Counted from the stretch's first letter, positions 1-6,001 are shown. The stretch: 6,036 nucleotides of DNA from Nitrospirota bacterium (GCA_017885365.1 JAFNGD010000193.1:1-6036); one strand, 5' to 3'. Numbers and translations are program-made. Notes: generated by a model not told the origin, from the letters alone.

Positions 1-1249
1 ACACAAAGCTGGTCACCAGCAGCATCACGGTCAGCAGGATCAGCACGGCTACGGTGAACCAGGTGATCACGTTCATGCGCTTCGAATTGACGAACTCGCC
101 CATGATCGTCGCGTCGTTGACCAACCGCAGCATGATGACCAGCACGATCGGCAGCAGGATTCCGTTGATCGTCTGCGACAGGAACATGATCTTGATGAGC
201 GGCGCATTCGGAAGCATGATGACCCCCGCACCGATGACGATGAACGCCGTATAGAATCCCAGGAACTGCGGCGCCTCCCGGAAGGTCTTGTTGATCCCCG
301 ACTCCCACCCGAAGGCCTCGGAAAGCCCATAGGCCGTTGCCAGCGGAAGCACGAACGCCGCAAGGAAGGACGCGTTCAGCAGGCCGATGGCGAACAGATG
401 TGCAGCGAAATTGCCTGCGAGAGGCTGGAGCGCCTGCGCCGCGTTCTCAGCGGAATCGACGACCACGCCTGCCGGGTGCAGGATGGTCCCGGTACTGAGC
501 ACGATGAAGAAGGCGATGAAGACCGTCATGAAGGAGCCGGCGTAGACGTCGAACTTGGCATATCGATACTCGTCGAGGCGGACCCCTTTGTCCACAACGG
601 CCGATTGCAGGTAGAACTGCATGTAGGGCGTGATCGTAGTCCCCACCATCGTGATGAAGAGCAGGAAGTAGTCCTTATCGAGCCGGATATGCGGGACCAC
701 GATCTGCCTGGCCACTTCCCGCCAGGGAGGGTTCGACATGACGCCCGAGAACACGTAGGTGAGATAGATAAGGCTGATGGCGATCAGGAACCGCTCGACC
801 TGTTTGAAATTCCCTTTCACCACCACGAACCAGACGACGAATGCCGATACCGGCACGGACACGTTCTTGTGCACGCCAAAGAGTTCCATGCTCGCCGCGA
901 TCCCGGCGAATTCGGCGATGATGACGGTAACGTTCGCGAACACGAACAGCGCCATGATGGCGAGCGTCACCCGTATGCCGAACTGCTCCCGGACCAGGTC
1001 ACCGAATCCTTTGCCCGTCACGACCCCCATCCGTGACGACATCTCCTGGATCACCGCCAATGCGAACGTGATGAGGATGAGCGCCCACAGAAGCCCATAG
1101 CCCTCGCGCGCGCCGACAATAGAGTATGTAGCGATGCCGCCGGCATCATTGCCCGCGTTGCCCGCGATGAACCCCGGTCCGATGACCGACAGGATCGCGA
1201 GATAACGATTGTTCACGAACGTGTTCTTGATGCGCTCAAAATATCGCAC
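1..1249 (-). CDS. Nramp-family (SLC11-like) divalent metal transporter, divergent metal site, 3' end outside window
   Basis: An integral membrane protein predicted to import divalent cations, probably proton-coupled or channel-like as in the LeuT-fold Nramp family. The reading frame is open from a GTG at 1249-1247 through the left edge: 416 codons, so only a short C-terminus should be missing. An in-frame TGA two codons upstream fixes the start, and GAGG lies 7 bases before it. About 11 hydrophobic segments are visible (near residues 17-43, 52-72, 95-120, 131-145, 152-172, 194-215, 235-258, 283-308, 330-347, 352-377, 395-416). TM1 carries GPGFIAGNAGNDAGGIATYS (24-43), where DAGG (35-38) aligns with the family's DPGN. 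TM6 carries GTTITPYMQF (203-212), where TPYM (207-210) aligns with MPHN. The acidic ligand is kept, but the Asn and Met ligand positions are changed, so a classical Mn2+/Fe2+ MntH is doubtful. It lies 92 bases downstream of the MgtE-N/CBS gene on the same strand, probably in one operon. Family assignment is strong; substrate is inferred. Confidence 0.93.
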   Translation of the reverse strand, partial: MRYFERIKNTFVNNRYLAILSVIGPGFIAGNAGNDAGGIATYSIVGAREGYGLLWALILITFALAVIQEMSSRMGVVTGKGFGDLVREQFGIRVTLAIMALFVFANVTVIIAEFAGIAASMELFGVHKNVSVPVSAFVVWFVVVKGNFKQVERFLIAISLIYLTYVFSGVMSNPPWREVARQIVVPHIRLDKDYFLLFITMVGTTITPYMQFYLQSAVVDKGVRLDEYRYAKFDVYAGSFMTVFIAFFIVLSTGTILHPAGVVVDSAENAAQALQPLAGNFAAHLFAIGLLNASFLAAFVLPLATAYGLSEAFGWESGINKTFREAPQFLGFYTAFIVIGAGVIMLPNAPLIKIMFLSQTINGILLPIVLVIMLRLVNDATIMGEFVNSKRMNVITWFTVAVLILLTVMLLVTSFV

Positions 1250-1256
1250 GGGTCAA

Positions 1257-1260
1257 CCTC
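1257..1260 (-). promoter_or_regulatory. Shine-Dalgarno site deciding the GTG start of the Nramp-like gene
   Basis: On the minus strand GAGG lies 7 bases before the GTG at 1249-1247. A TGA stop is in frame two codons before this GTG, so no longer start is possible. Confidence 0.7.
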
Positions 1261-1341
1261 ATCGGCAGTGGCAATACGTTGATGTTGGTGAGGATTGCGG
1301 ACAGCAAGCTGCTGACCCGGATCCGCTCGAGACCGGCCGGA

Positions 1342-2607
1342 CTACAATTTTCGTCTTCTCTTCCGTGACGCCGGGGGAAGGAGAATATCCACGACGTCGT
1401 CCACGGTCACGATCCCGCGCAGCACCATGTTCTCGTCGACGACGGGAGCGGCAAGTAGGTTGTACTTCGAGATGAACTCGGCAACGTCCTTCTGTCCGGT
1501 TTCCAGAGGGAGCGTCTTGACCGGTGACCGCATGATGTCCCTGATAAAGGTCTCCGGCCTGGCGAGGATCAGGTCTTTCAGCGTCACCACGCCCATCAGG
1601 CGCTCGTTATCGTCAAGAATATAGAGATAGTAGACGGTCTCGACGTCGGGAGCCTCGAGCCGGAGCTCCCGAATAGCATCCTCGACGGTCATGTCGGGCG
1701 GGAAAGCAAGGTACTCGGTGGTCATGAGGCCGCCAGCGGTATCCTCTTCGTGCTCGAGCAGCTCCCTGACATCCTCGGCCTCATCTTTTTCCATAAGGCC
1801 GATGAGCTCCTTGGCCTTGTTCTCCGGCAGGTCGCCGAGCACGTCGGCGGCCTCGTCGGGGGGCATCTGTTCAAGGATATCCGAGGCTTTTTCCTTGGAC
1901 ATATCATCAATGATATCCGCCTGCACGCTGGGTTCCAACTCGTGGAGCGCCTCGGCCGCGGTCTCCACGTCGAGGGTCCCGAAGATCGCGGTCCGTTCCT
2001 TCTGCGAGACCTCGCTGATGATCTCCGCGAGGTCGGCCGGGTGCAGCTTGGACGCCTTTTGGCGTGATATGGTCAGGGTCAGCCGTGAGAGCTTGGGTTG
2101 GACCGGCTGGAGGTAATGCCAGCCGATGAGGGTGTGCGGCATGCGGTAGCCGAAGAGCGAAAAGAACCATTCGCCCCGCGATTCGAGGCCGAGCCGTCTC
2201 AGGATGCCCCGGAGGCCGATGTCGACCGCGACAAAGCACATTTTCCCGTTCACGTCGCCCAGCCGGAGGTCGTTGACGCGCACCAGTTTGGCGCCGTTGA
2301 TGTCCACGATCTGTTTGTCCAGGAGGTCGCGGCTGATGAGGATGTCCGAGGGGGCAGGCTCCGAGGGCTGCAGGTCCTTTCGCAGCACGTTCACCGAGAT
2401 CACGCGCTTATTGAACAGGTTGACCTGGTGCCAGGATATAAGGAAGGTCTGCTTCCCGGAGACCACGACGAGCGTCGTGACCGCGGGAAAGGGGTCGCCG
2501 AGTCCGACCGTGATATCTTTCAGCTTCCCGATCTCCTCCCCTGTCTGGTCGAGCACCGGTTTCTTGTACACGTCGCTGATAAAAATATCTCCGGCGAAAA
2601 AGGCCAT
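1342..2607 (-). CDS. Soluble PRC-barrel / MgtE N-domain / CBS-pair protein, putative Mg2+ sensor without channel domain
   Basis: A 421-residue cytosolic protein with no membrane segment. Two PRC-barrel-like regions come first (about 6-78 and 88-168; 'GEEIGKLKDI' at 23-32 and 'LVRVNDLRLGDV' at 108-119 are typical strands). An MgtE N-type helical superhelix follows (about 186-285) with repeated Leu/acidic units such as HPADLAEII (189-197), PPDEAADVLGDLP (249-261) and EKDEAEDV (273-280). A CBS pair covers about 290-410 (AGGLMTTEYLAF, MGVVTLKDLI, VLRGIVTVDDVVDILL). In true MgtE channels the same modules bind Mg2+ and gate a C-terminal five-helix pore. Here the protein stops right after the second CBS, with a basic tail RKRRRK (415-420). 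The ATG is supported by GGAG 6 bases upstream and a strong promoter about 39 bases further. It precedes the Nramp-like gene on the same strand, so a role as its sensor or regulator is inferred. A general CBS regulatory protein is the alternative. Confidence 0.9.
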   Translation of the reverse strand: MAFFAGDIFISDVYKKPVLDQTGEEIGKLKDITVGLGDPFPAVTTLVVVSGKQTFLISWHQVNLFNKRVISVNVLRKDLQPSEPAPSDILISRDLLDKQIVDINGAKLVRVNDLRLGDVNGKMCFVAVDIGLRGILRRLGLESRGEWFFSLFGYRMPHTLIGWHYLQPVQPKLSRLTLTISRQKASKLHPADLAEIISEVSQKERTAIFGTLDVETAAEALHELEPSVQADIIDDMSKEKASDILEQMPPDEAADVLGDLPENKAKELIGLMEKDEAEDVRELLEHEEDTAGGLMTTEYLAFPPDMTVEDAIRELRLEAPDVETVYYLYILDDNERLMGVVTLKDLILARPETFIRDIMRSPVKTLPLETGQKDVAEFISKYNLLAAPVVDENMVLRGIVTVDDVVDILLPPASRKRRRKL

Positions 2608-2652
2608 GCTGCGCTCCGGCTCGGTGCTGATGGGGATGAACGTGTCGGGCTG

Positions 2653-2680
2653 ATTATACCAGCGGTCGGGTCCAAGTCAA
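2653..2680 (-). promoter_or_regulatory. Strong sigma70-type promoter for the MgtE-N/CBS and Nramp-like operon
   Basis: On the minus strand a -35 of TTGACT (2680-2675) and a perfect -10 of TATAAT (2658-2653) are separated by 16 bases, with an extended -10 TG one base before the -10. The predicted start of transcription is near 2646, giving a leader of about 39 bases before the ATG at 2607. That leader is too short for a Mg2+ riboswitch such as the M-box. Confidence 0.75.
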
Positions 2681-2813
2681 GAAAAAACCGGGTTTCCTGT
2701 GCTACAATACGATCAGAGGCGTCTTCGCTGCTGCGGTATCGACGAGCTGGTCCGAAGCAGGCCGCTGCAGGGATTCTATAAATCCTGAAAATAGCGATAT
2801 TAATAAATTTAAG

Positions 2814-2842
2814 GTGATAGGGACGCAGGTTTCTGCTATATT
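2814..2842 (+). promoter_or_regulatory. Plausible sigma70-type promoter for the PhoU-like gene
   Basis: TATATT at 2837-2842 is preceded by an extended -10 TG (2834-2835). GTGATA (2814-2819, 4 of 6 to consensus) sits 17 bases upstream. The site lies in an AT-rich stretch of otherwise GC-rich DNA and would give a leader of about 38 bases before the ATG at 2887. It is prediction only. Confidence 0.45.
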
Positions 2843-2886
2843 TTTTCAACCAACCTAGGAGCACAACGGGAAAAGGAGATGCGACC

Positions 2887-3489
2887 ATGCCGGACCAGGC
2901 TCTGAAGGACATAAAAAAAGACCTCTACCTTCTCATGCACAAGGCAGAGCAGATGCTTGAACTCACCGAGGACGCCTTTATGAAGAACAAGGTCGGGTCC
3001 CTGGATCAGGCCGAGTCCCTCGCTCAGGAGATCCGGAGCCAGGAGGACGCCCTTACCGAAAAGCTCGCCAAATTGGCACCGTCCGACAGCACTGCCCGCG
3101 CCATCCTCTCCGTTCCCGTGCACATCGAGAAGATCGCCGTCAGCATCGAACGCGTTGTCAGCAATGTCCGGGTCAAGATCAAGGAAGGTCTGCTGTTCAG
3201 CGACAAGGCCATCCAGGAGACCGGCAGGATGCTCGCAAAGGGGAAGGAGTTGCTTAAAAAAGCGGGGGAATCCATCGTGACCGCATCCCCGGAAAGCAGG
3301 GAGACCGTCAGGATCGACAGCGACGCCATGATCAGAATGTCGAATGACTTTGCCACATCCCATGAGGACCGTCTGGTGGCCGGTGAATGTTCTCCCAAGG
3401 CCTCATCGAACTACCTGTGCATGCTCTACGCATTCGAGGACATGGCGTCCCACGCCAAGGATGCGGTCAGCAAATTATCGGCCAAATAG
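2887..3489 (+). CDS. PhoU-like helical domain protein
   Basis: A 200-residue soluble, highly charged, all-helical protein resembling the PhoU/DUF47 fold, whose members form metal-binding helical bundles tied to phosphate uptake control. Two repeat-like helices resemble the PhoU 'LERIGDHA' signature: HIEKIAVSIERVV (79-91) and YAFEDMASHAKDAV (181-194). The acidic/His pattern is only partly kept, so metal binding is uncertain. The N-terminal part (1-65) is a long amphipathic helix pair. The ATG is well supported by AAGGAG (2873-2878), 8 bases upstream. The length is slightly below the 215-240 residues of classical PhoU. It is divergent from the metal operon across a 279-base region and convergent with the PurH-like gene. 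No Pst phosphate transporter gene is visible next to it, so it may act on another transporter or on an unlinked Pst or NptA-type system. Family is moderately sure; the role is not known. Confidence 0.75.
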   Translation: MPDQALKDIKKDLYLLMHKAEQMLELTEDAFMKNKVGSLDQAESLAQEIRSQEDALTEKLAKLAPSDSTARAILSVPVHIEKIAVSIERVVSNVRVKIKEGLLFSDKAIQETGRMLAKGKELLKKAGESIVTASPESRETVRIDSDAMIRMSNDFATSHEDRLVAGECSPKASSNYLCMLYAFEDMASHAKDAVSKLSAK

Positions 3490-3540
3490 CCCCGCTCCCG
3501 TTCCCAGCACTCCCCCGTGAGAGCACGTGCCCCGCTCCCG
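3489..3540. repeat. 12-base direct repeat in the convergent gap
   Basis: GCCCCGCTCCCG occurs at 3489-3500, overlapping the last base of the PhoU-like stop codon, and again at 3529-3540, ending one base before the PurH-like stop codon. The whole 52-base gap between the two convergent genes is C-rich and G-poor on the plus strand. No hairpin with a T-run is seen, so a classic intrinsic terminator is absent. A Rho-dependent termination region is possible. Confidence 0.6.
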
Positions 3541-3541
3541 C

Positions 3542-4834
3542 TTAGTGTTTGAAGACCCGCTGGCCCGTGTAAACCATGGCGACCTTGGGGTCCGCCTCGT
3601 TGCAGGCAATGATCGACTCATGGTCCCGGTCCGATCCCCCGGGCTGGACGATTGCCGTGATCCCCTCTTTGATGCCCGCGTCCACACCGTCCCGGAAGGG
3701 GAAGAACGCATCCGATACCATGACGGACCCGATGAGCCCGCCTTTGTCCTTCTTGGTTTGGGCATCTATCTCCGCGAGCGCCCCCTTCTCCCGTTTTCCC
3801 TGACCAACCTCCAGCTCGTACTGCTTGTAGGGCACCCCATATTTTTTGAAACACAGGGCATCGGCATATTTGGTGTAGGCCTTGAAGATCGCAATCTCAG
3901 CGACGCCGACCCGGTCCTGTTCTCCGGTTCCGATACCGACGGTCACTCCGTCCTTCACATAGATGACCGAGTTTGACGTGATCCCCTGCTCCACGTTCCA
4001 GCCGAACAGCATGTCGGCATACTCGTGTTCCGTCGGCATCCTGTCCGTGGCATACTCCTTCCCCTTGAACACGGCCTTCGCCTGCTGGAAGTCTTTCTTC
4101 GTCCGGATCCGGTTCTTCTGGGACTGCTGGACGATGATCCCGCCATCGATGAGCGACTTGAACTCGACGAAGCTCAGATCACGGTACTTCGCAAGTTCCG
4201 CCATCTTCTCCAACAGGATGATGCGCAGGTTCTTCCTCCGGGACAGGATATCGAGTGCGCCTTCTTCGAATTCCGGCGCGGCCACGACCTCCAGATAATT
4301 TGCGTTCACCAGCTCCGCGGTCTGTCGGTCAATGGGCCGGTTGACCGCGAGGCATCCGCCGAAGGCCGCGATGCGGTCCGCCATGTTGGCGCGCTCGTAG
4401 GCCTCGGCCGTTGTCCTGCCATAGGCGACCCCGCAGGGATTATTATGCTTCATAATGGCCGCAGCCGGCCTGTCCGCAAGGAACTTGAGGATGTTGAGCG
4501 CATTGTCAAGGTCGGTGAAGTTCGTCTTACCGGGATGCTTCCCCGCCTGGACCATCTGGTCCTCGGTGATGCCGCTGACCAGGCCGTTGCCCGGTTCGAT
4601 GAACTTCACGCCGGCAAGCTCCAGGTTCCCGCTCACCAGCTGGTACATGGCCGCCTGCTGGTCCGGGTTATCTCCGTAGCGGAGGCCCTTTTCGATCAAT
4701 TCTCCGGTGCCTTCGTCGGCCAGTTTCCATGAGCGTTTCCGGTATGACAGCTTTCTGTCGCCAAAGGTGATGTTCATTTCCAACGGAAAATTGTCCGCCA
4801 TGATGGTCTTGTACATCTTCTTGATATCGGACAA
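3542..4834 (-). CDS. purH: Stand-alone AICAR transformylase (PurH C-terminal domain) without IMP cyclohydrolase domain
   Basis: Predicted to transfer a formyl group from 10-formyltetrahydrofolate to AICAR, giving FAICAR, the penultimate step of de novo IMP synthesis, in the cytosol. The 430 residues match the AICARFT part of PurH. LRYGDNPDQ (51-59) corresponds to the usual LRYGENPHQ. IMKHNNPCGVA (127-137) holds the catalytic Lys-His pair. AAFGGCLAVN (156-165), SDAFFPFRDGVDAG (374-387), ITAIVQPGGSDRD (392-404) and the C-terminal VAMVYTGQRVFKH also match. The usual N-terminal MGS-like cyclohydrolase domain (about 190-200 residues) is absent: the protein begins only about 50 residues before the first AICARFT motif. 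A separate cyclohydrolase must then act, or this is a paralogue. The start is TTG (4834-4832), favoured by AGGAGG 5 bases upstream. An ATG at residue 7 is the alternative. It lies 123 bases after livH on the same strand. No clear promoter or terminator is seen in that gap. The symbol is for the domain, not the bifunctional enzyme. Confidence 0.93.
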   Translation of the reverse strand: MSDIKKMYKTIMADNFPLEMNITFGDRKLSYRKRSWKLADEGTGELIEKGLRYGDNPDQQAAMYQLVSGNLELAGVKFIEPGNGLVSGITEDQMVQAGKHPGKTNFTDLDNALNILKFLADRPAAAIMKHNNPCGVAYGRTTAEAYERANMADRIAAFGGCLAVNRPIDRQTAELVNANYLEVVAAPEFEEGALDILSRRKNLRIILLEKMAELAKYRDLSFVEFKSLIDGGIIVQQSQKNRIRTKKDFQQAKAVFKGKEYATDRMPTEHEYADMLFGWNVEQGITSNSVIYVKDGVTVGIGTGEQDRVGVAEIAIFKAYTKYADALCFKKYGVPYKQYELEVGQGKREKGALAEIDAQTKKDKGGLIGSVMVSDAFFPFRDGVDAGIKEGITAIVQPGGSDRDHESIIACNEADPKVAMVYTGQRVFKH

Positions 4835-4839
4835 GGGAT

Positions 4840-4845
4840 CCTCCT
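4840..4845 (-). promoter_or_regulatory. Perfect Shine-Dalgarno site supporting a TTG start
   Basis: AGGAGG on the minus strand ends 5 bases before the TTG at 4834-4832. This favours the rare TTG codon over the ATG six codons inside, which has no comparable site at the right distance. Confidence 0.75.
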
Positions 4846-4957
4846 GAACATCAACGAAATGAAGAAAGTCGGACAGCAGCAGGGTACAGAGCGGGAAGAA
4901 GCAGCGTGGTTACCTGAGTGCTGGATAAAACTTCCTGCACGCCTGCCCTCCCTTTTT

Positions 4958-5860
4958 CTAGACTTTATCCACGGCCTTCTGCCCGAGCAGCCCGGAAGGC
5001 CTCAGGAGCAGCGTGATGATCAGGACGAGGAACGCGAAGGCGTCCTTGTACACGCTGGAGATGTAGCTGGCCCCGAAGTTCTCGATGAGGCCGAGCGTGA
5101 AGCCTCCCAGCATGGCGCCGGGGATGCTGCCGATGCCCCCCAGCACGGCGGCAGTGAACGCCTTGAGGCCGGCCGTATAGCCCATGAAGAAGTGGACGAC
5201 GCCGTAGTACAGCGTGACCATGACCCCCGCTACGGCAGCAAGGGCCGATCCGATCATGAACGTGACGGAGATGACCCGGTTGATGTCGATCCCGACCAGT
5301 CCCGCCATGGTCATGTCCTGGGAGGTGGCCCGCATGGCCTTGCCGAGCCGCGTCCGGGTGATGAAGAGCTGCAGGCCGACCATCATCAGCAGCGACGTCC
5401 CGAGGATGATGATCTCGACCGGCGATATCTTCGCGCCGAAGAGGACGAATCCTTCGAGGGTGATGACCTGGGGAAGATACTTGTATTCCTTTCCCTGGGA
5501 GAGCATGACCATGTTCTGGAGGATGATCGACACGCCGACGGCGCTGATGAAGGGAGAAAGCTTGGCCGCCTTGCGGATCGGCCGGTAGGCCGTCCGCTCG
5601 ATCATAGCGCCATAGGCGGCGCAGAACAGCATGGAGAGGGAAAGGGTGATGGCCAGGGTGGCCACCATGCCCAGGGACGGCATCCCCGGCGCGGTCAACG
5701 CGCCGAGCACGATGATGCCCAGATAGGCGCCCAGCATATACACCTCGCCGTGGGCGAAGTTGATGAGCTGGAGGATGCCGTAGACCATGGTGTACCCCAG
5801 CGCCAGCAGTGCGTACACCGCGCCCAGGGCTAGTCCGTTGATGATCTGTTGGGCGAACAT
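4958..5860 (-). CDS. livH: Branched-chain amino acid ABC transporter permease LivH
   Basis: An inner-membrane permease of the LIV-I (HAAT) type ABC importer. It works with a second permease (LivM), two ATPases (LivG, LivF) and a periplasmic binding protein to import leucine, isoleucine, valine or related compounds. The 300 residues, close to E. coli LivH (308), show the family start MFAQQIINGLALGAVYALLA, then GYTMVYGILQLINFAHGEVY (22-41), an EAA-like cytoplasmic loop GKAMRATSQDMTMAGLVGID (173-192), FTAAVLGGIGSIPGAMLGG (235-253) and the terminal RPSGLLG (287-293). About eight hydrophobic segments are present. The ATG at 5860-5858 was chosen by family start. The frame extends 18 codons further to an ATG at 5914-5912, but that ATG lies in the hairpin repeat. 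No Shine-Dalgarno sequence is visible before 5860. No livM, livG or livF follows; the next gene is PurH-like. Partners may lie beyond the right edge. The exact substrate cannot be read from the permease. Confidence 0.95.
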   Translation of the reverse strand: MFAQQIINGLALGAVYALLALGYTMVYGILQLINFAHGEVYMLGAYLGIIVLGALTAPGMPSLGMVATLAITLSLSMLFCAAYGAMIERTAYRPIRKAAKLSPFISAVGVSIILQNMVMLSQGKEYKYLPQVITLEGFVLFGAKISPVEIIILGTSLLMMVGLQLFITRTRLGKAMRATSQDMTMAGLVGIDINRVISVTFMIGSALAAVAGVMVTLYYGVVHFFMGYTAGLKAFTAAVLGGIGSIPGAMLGGFTLGLIENFGASYISSVYKDAFAFLVLIITLLLRPSGLLGQKAVDKV

Positions 5861-5903
5861 GGTTAGGGAGAGACCGTAACTCCGGTCCCTTCGTGAATCC
5901 AGG

Positions 5904-5945
5904 AGCGAGCGCATTCCCCGTAGCTTGCTACGGGGTTAGCGAGCG
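5904..5945. repeat. 8-base direct repeat flanking the first hairpin
   Basis: AGCGAGCG occurs at 5904-5911 and again at 5938-5945, on either side of the hairpin unit at 5913-5935. This could be a duplicated target site, part of a larger repeat unit, or chance. Confidence 0.4.
5913..5935. repeat. REP-like hairpin, copy 1
   Basis: ATT is followed by a perfect inverted repeat: CCCCGTAGC (5916-5924), loop TT, GCTACGGGG (5927-5935). The 9-bp stem and two-base loop core AGC-TT-GCT match copy 2. No T-run follows on either strand, so it is not an intrinsic terminator. It lies 52 bases upstream of the livH start. Confidence 0.8.
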
Positions 5946-5978
5946 ATTAGAATAAAACTACTACCTTAAGGATCGAAG

Positions 5979-6001
5979 ATTCCCTGCAGCTTGCTGCAGG
6001 G
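5979..6001. repeat. REP-like hairpin, copy 2
   Basis: ATT is followed by a perfect inverted repeat: CCCTGCAGC (5982-5990), loop TT, GCTGCAGGG (5993-6001). It shares the ATTCCC foot, stem length and loop with copy 1, 66 bases away. It differs at two stem pairs, both compensated. The surrounding 5861-6036 region shows no recognisable gene. The AT-rich spacer between copies (about 5945-5978) contains the palindrome CCTTAAGG (5964-5971). No convincing livH promoter could be picked out. Confidence 0.8.

Noticed and set aside
398..1036. Plus-strand open frame of 212 codons, rich in His, Asp, Glu and Arg
   Set aside because: It lies antisense to the Nramp-like gene. Its composition is a mirror of the coding frame, with no recognisable domain.
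1302..1314. Third possible copy of the hairpin repeat core (AGCAAGCT) between the MgtE-N/CBS and Nramp-like genes
   Set aside because: Only about four stem pairs can form and the ATTCCC foot is missing, so chance is the simpler reading.
2608..2646. Mg2+ riboswitch leader before the metal operon
   Set aside because: The predicted leader is only about 39 bases and shows no M-box-like structure.
2703..2708. Second plus-strand -10 (TACAAT) in the divergent region
   Set aside because: No acceptable -35 lies at the right spacing, and it would give a leader of about 170 bases. The site at 2814-2842 is a better candidate.
2098..2781. Plus-strand open frame of 227 codons
   Set aside because: It is antisense to the MgtE-N/CBS gene and runs through its promoter. 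It looks like a shadow of GC-rich codon use.
4859..5833. Plus-strand open frame of 324 codons, very rich in His, Asp, Glu, Gly and Arg
   Set aside because: It is fully antisense to the well-supported livH. Its low-complexity charged composition is typical of a shadow frame.
5861..5914. 18-codon N-terminal extension of LivH
   Set aside because: The upstream ATG lies within the hairpin repeat, and the added residues are charged and unlike LivH starts. The family start fits the ATG at 5860.
5913..6001. Hairpins as intrinsic terminators
   Set aside because: The stems are strong, but neither strand has a T-run after them.
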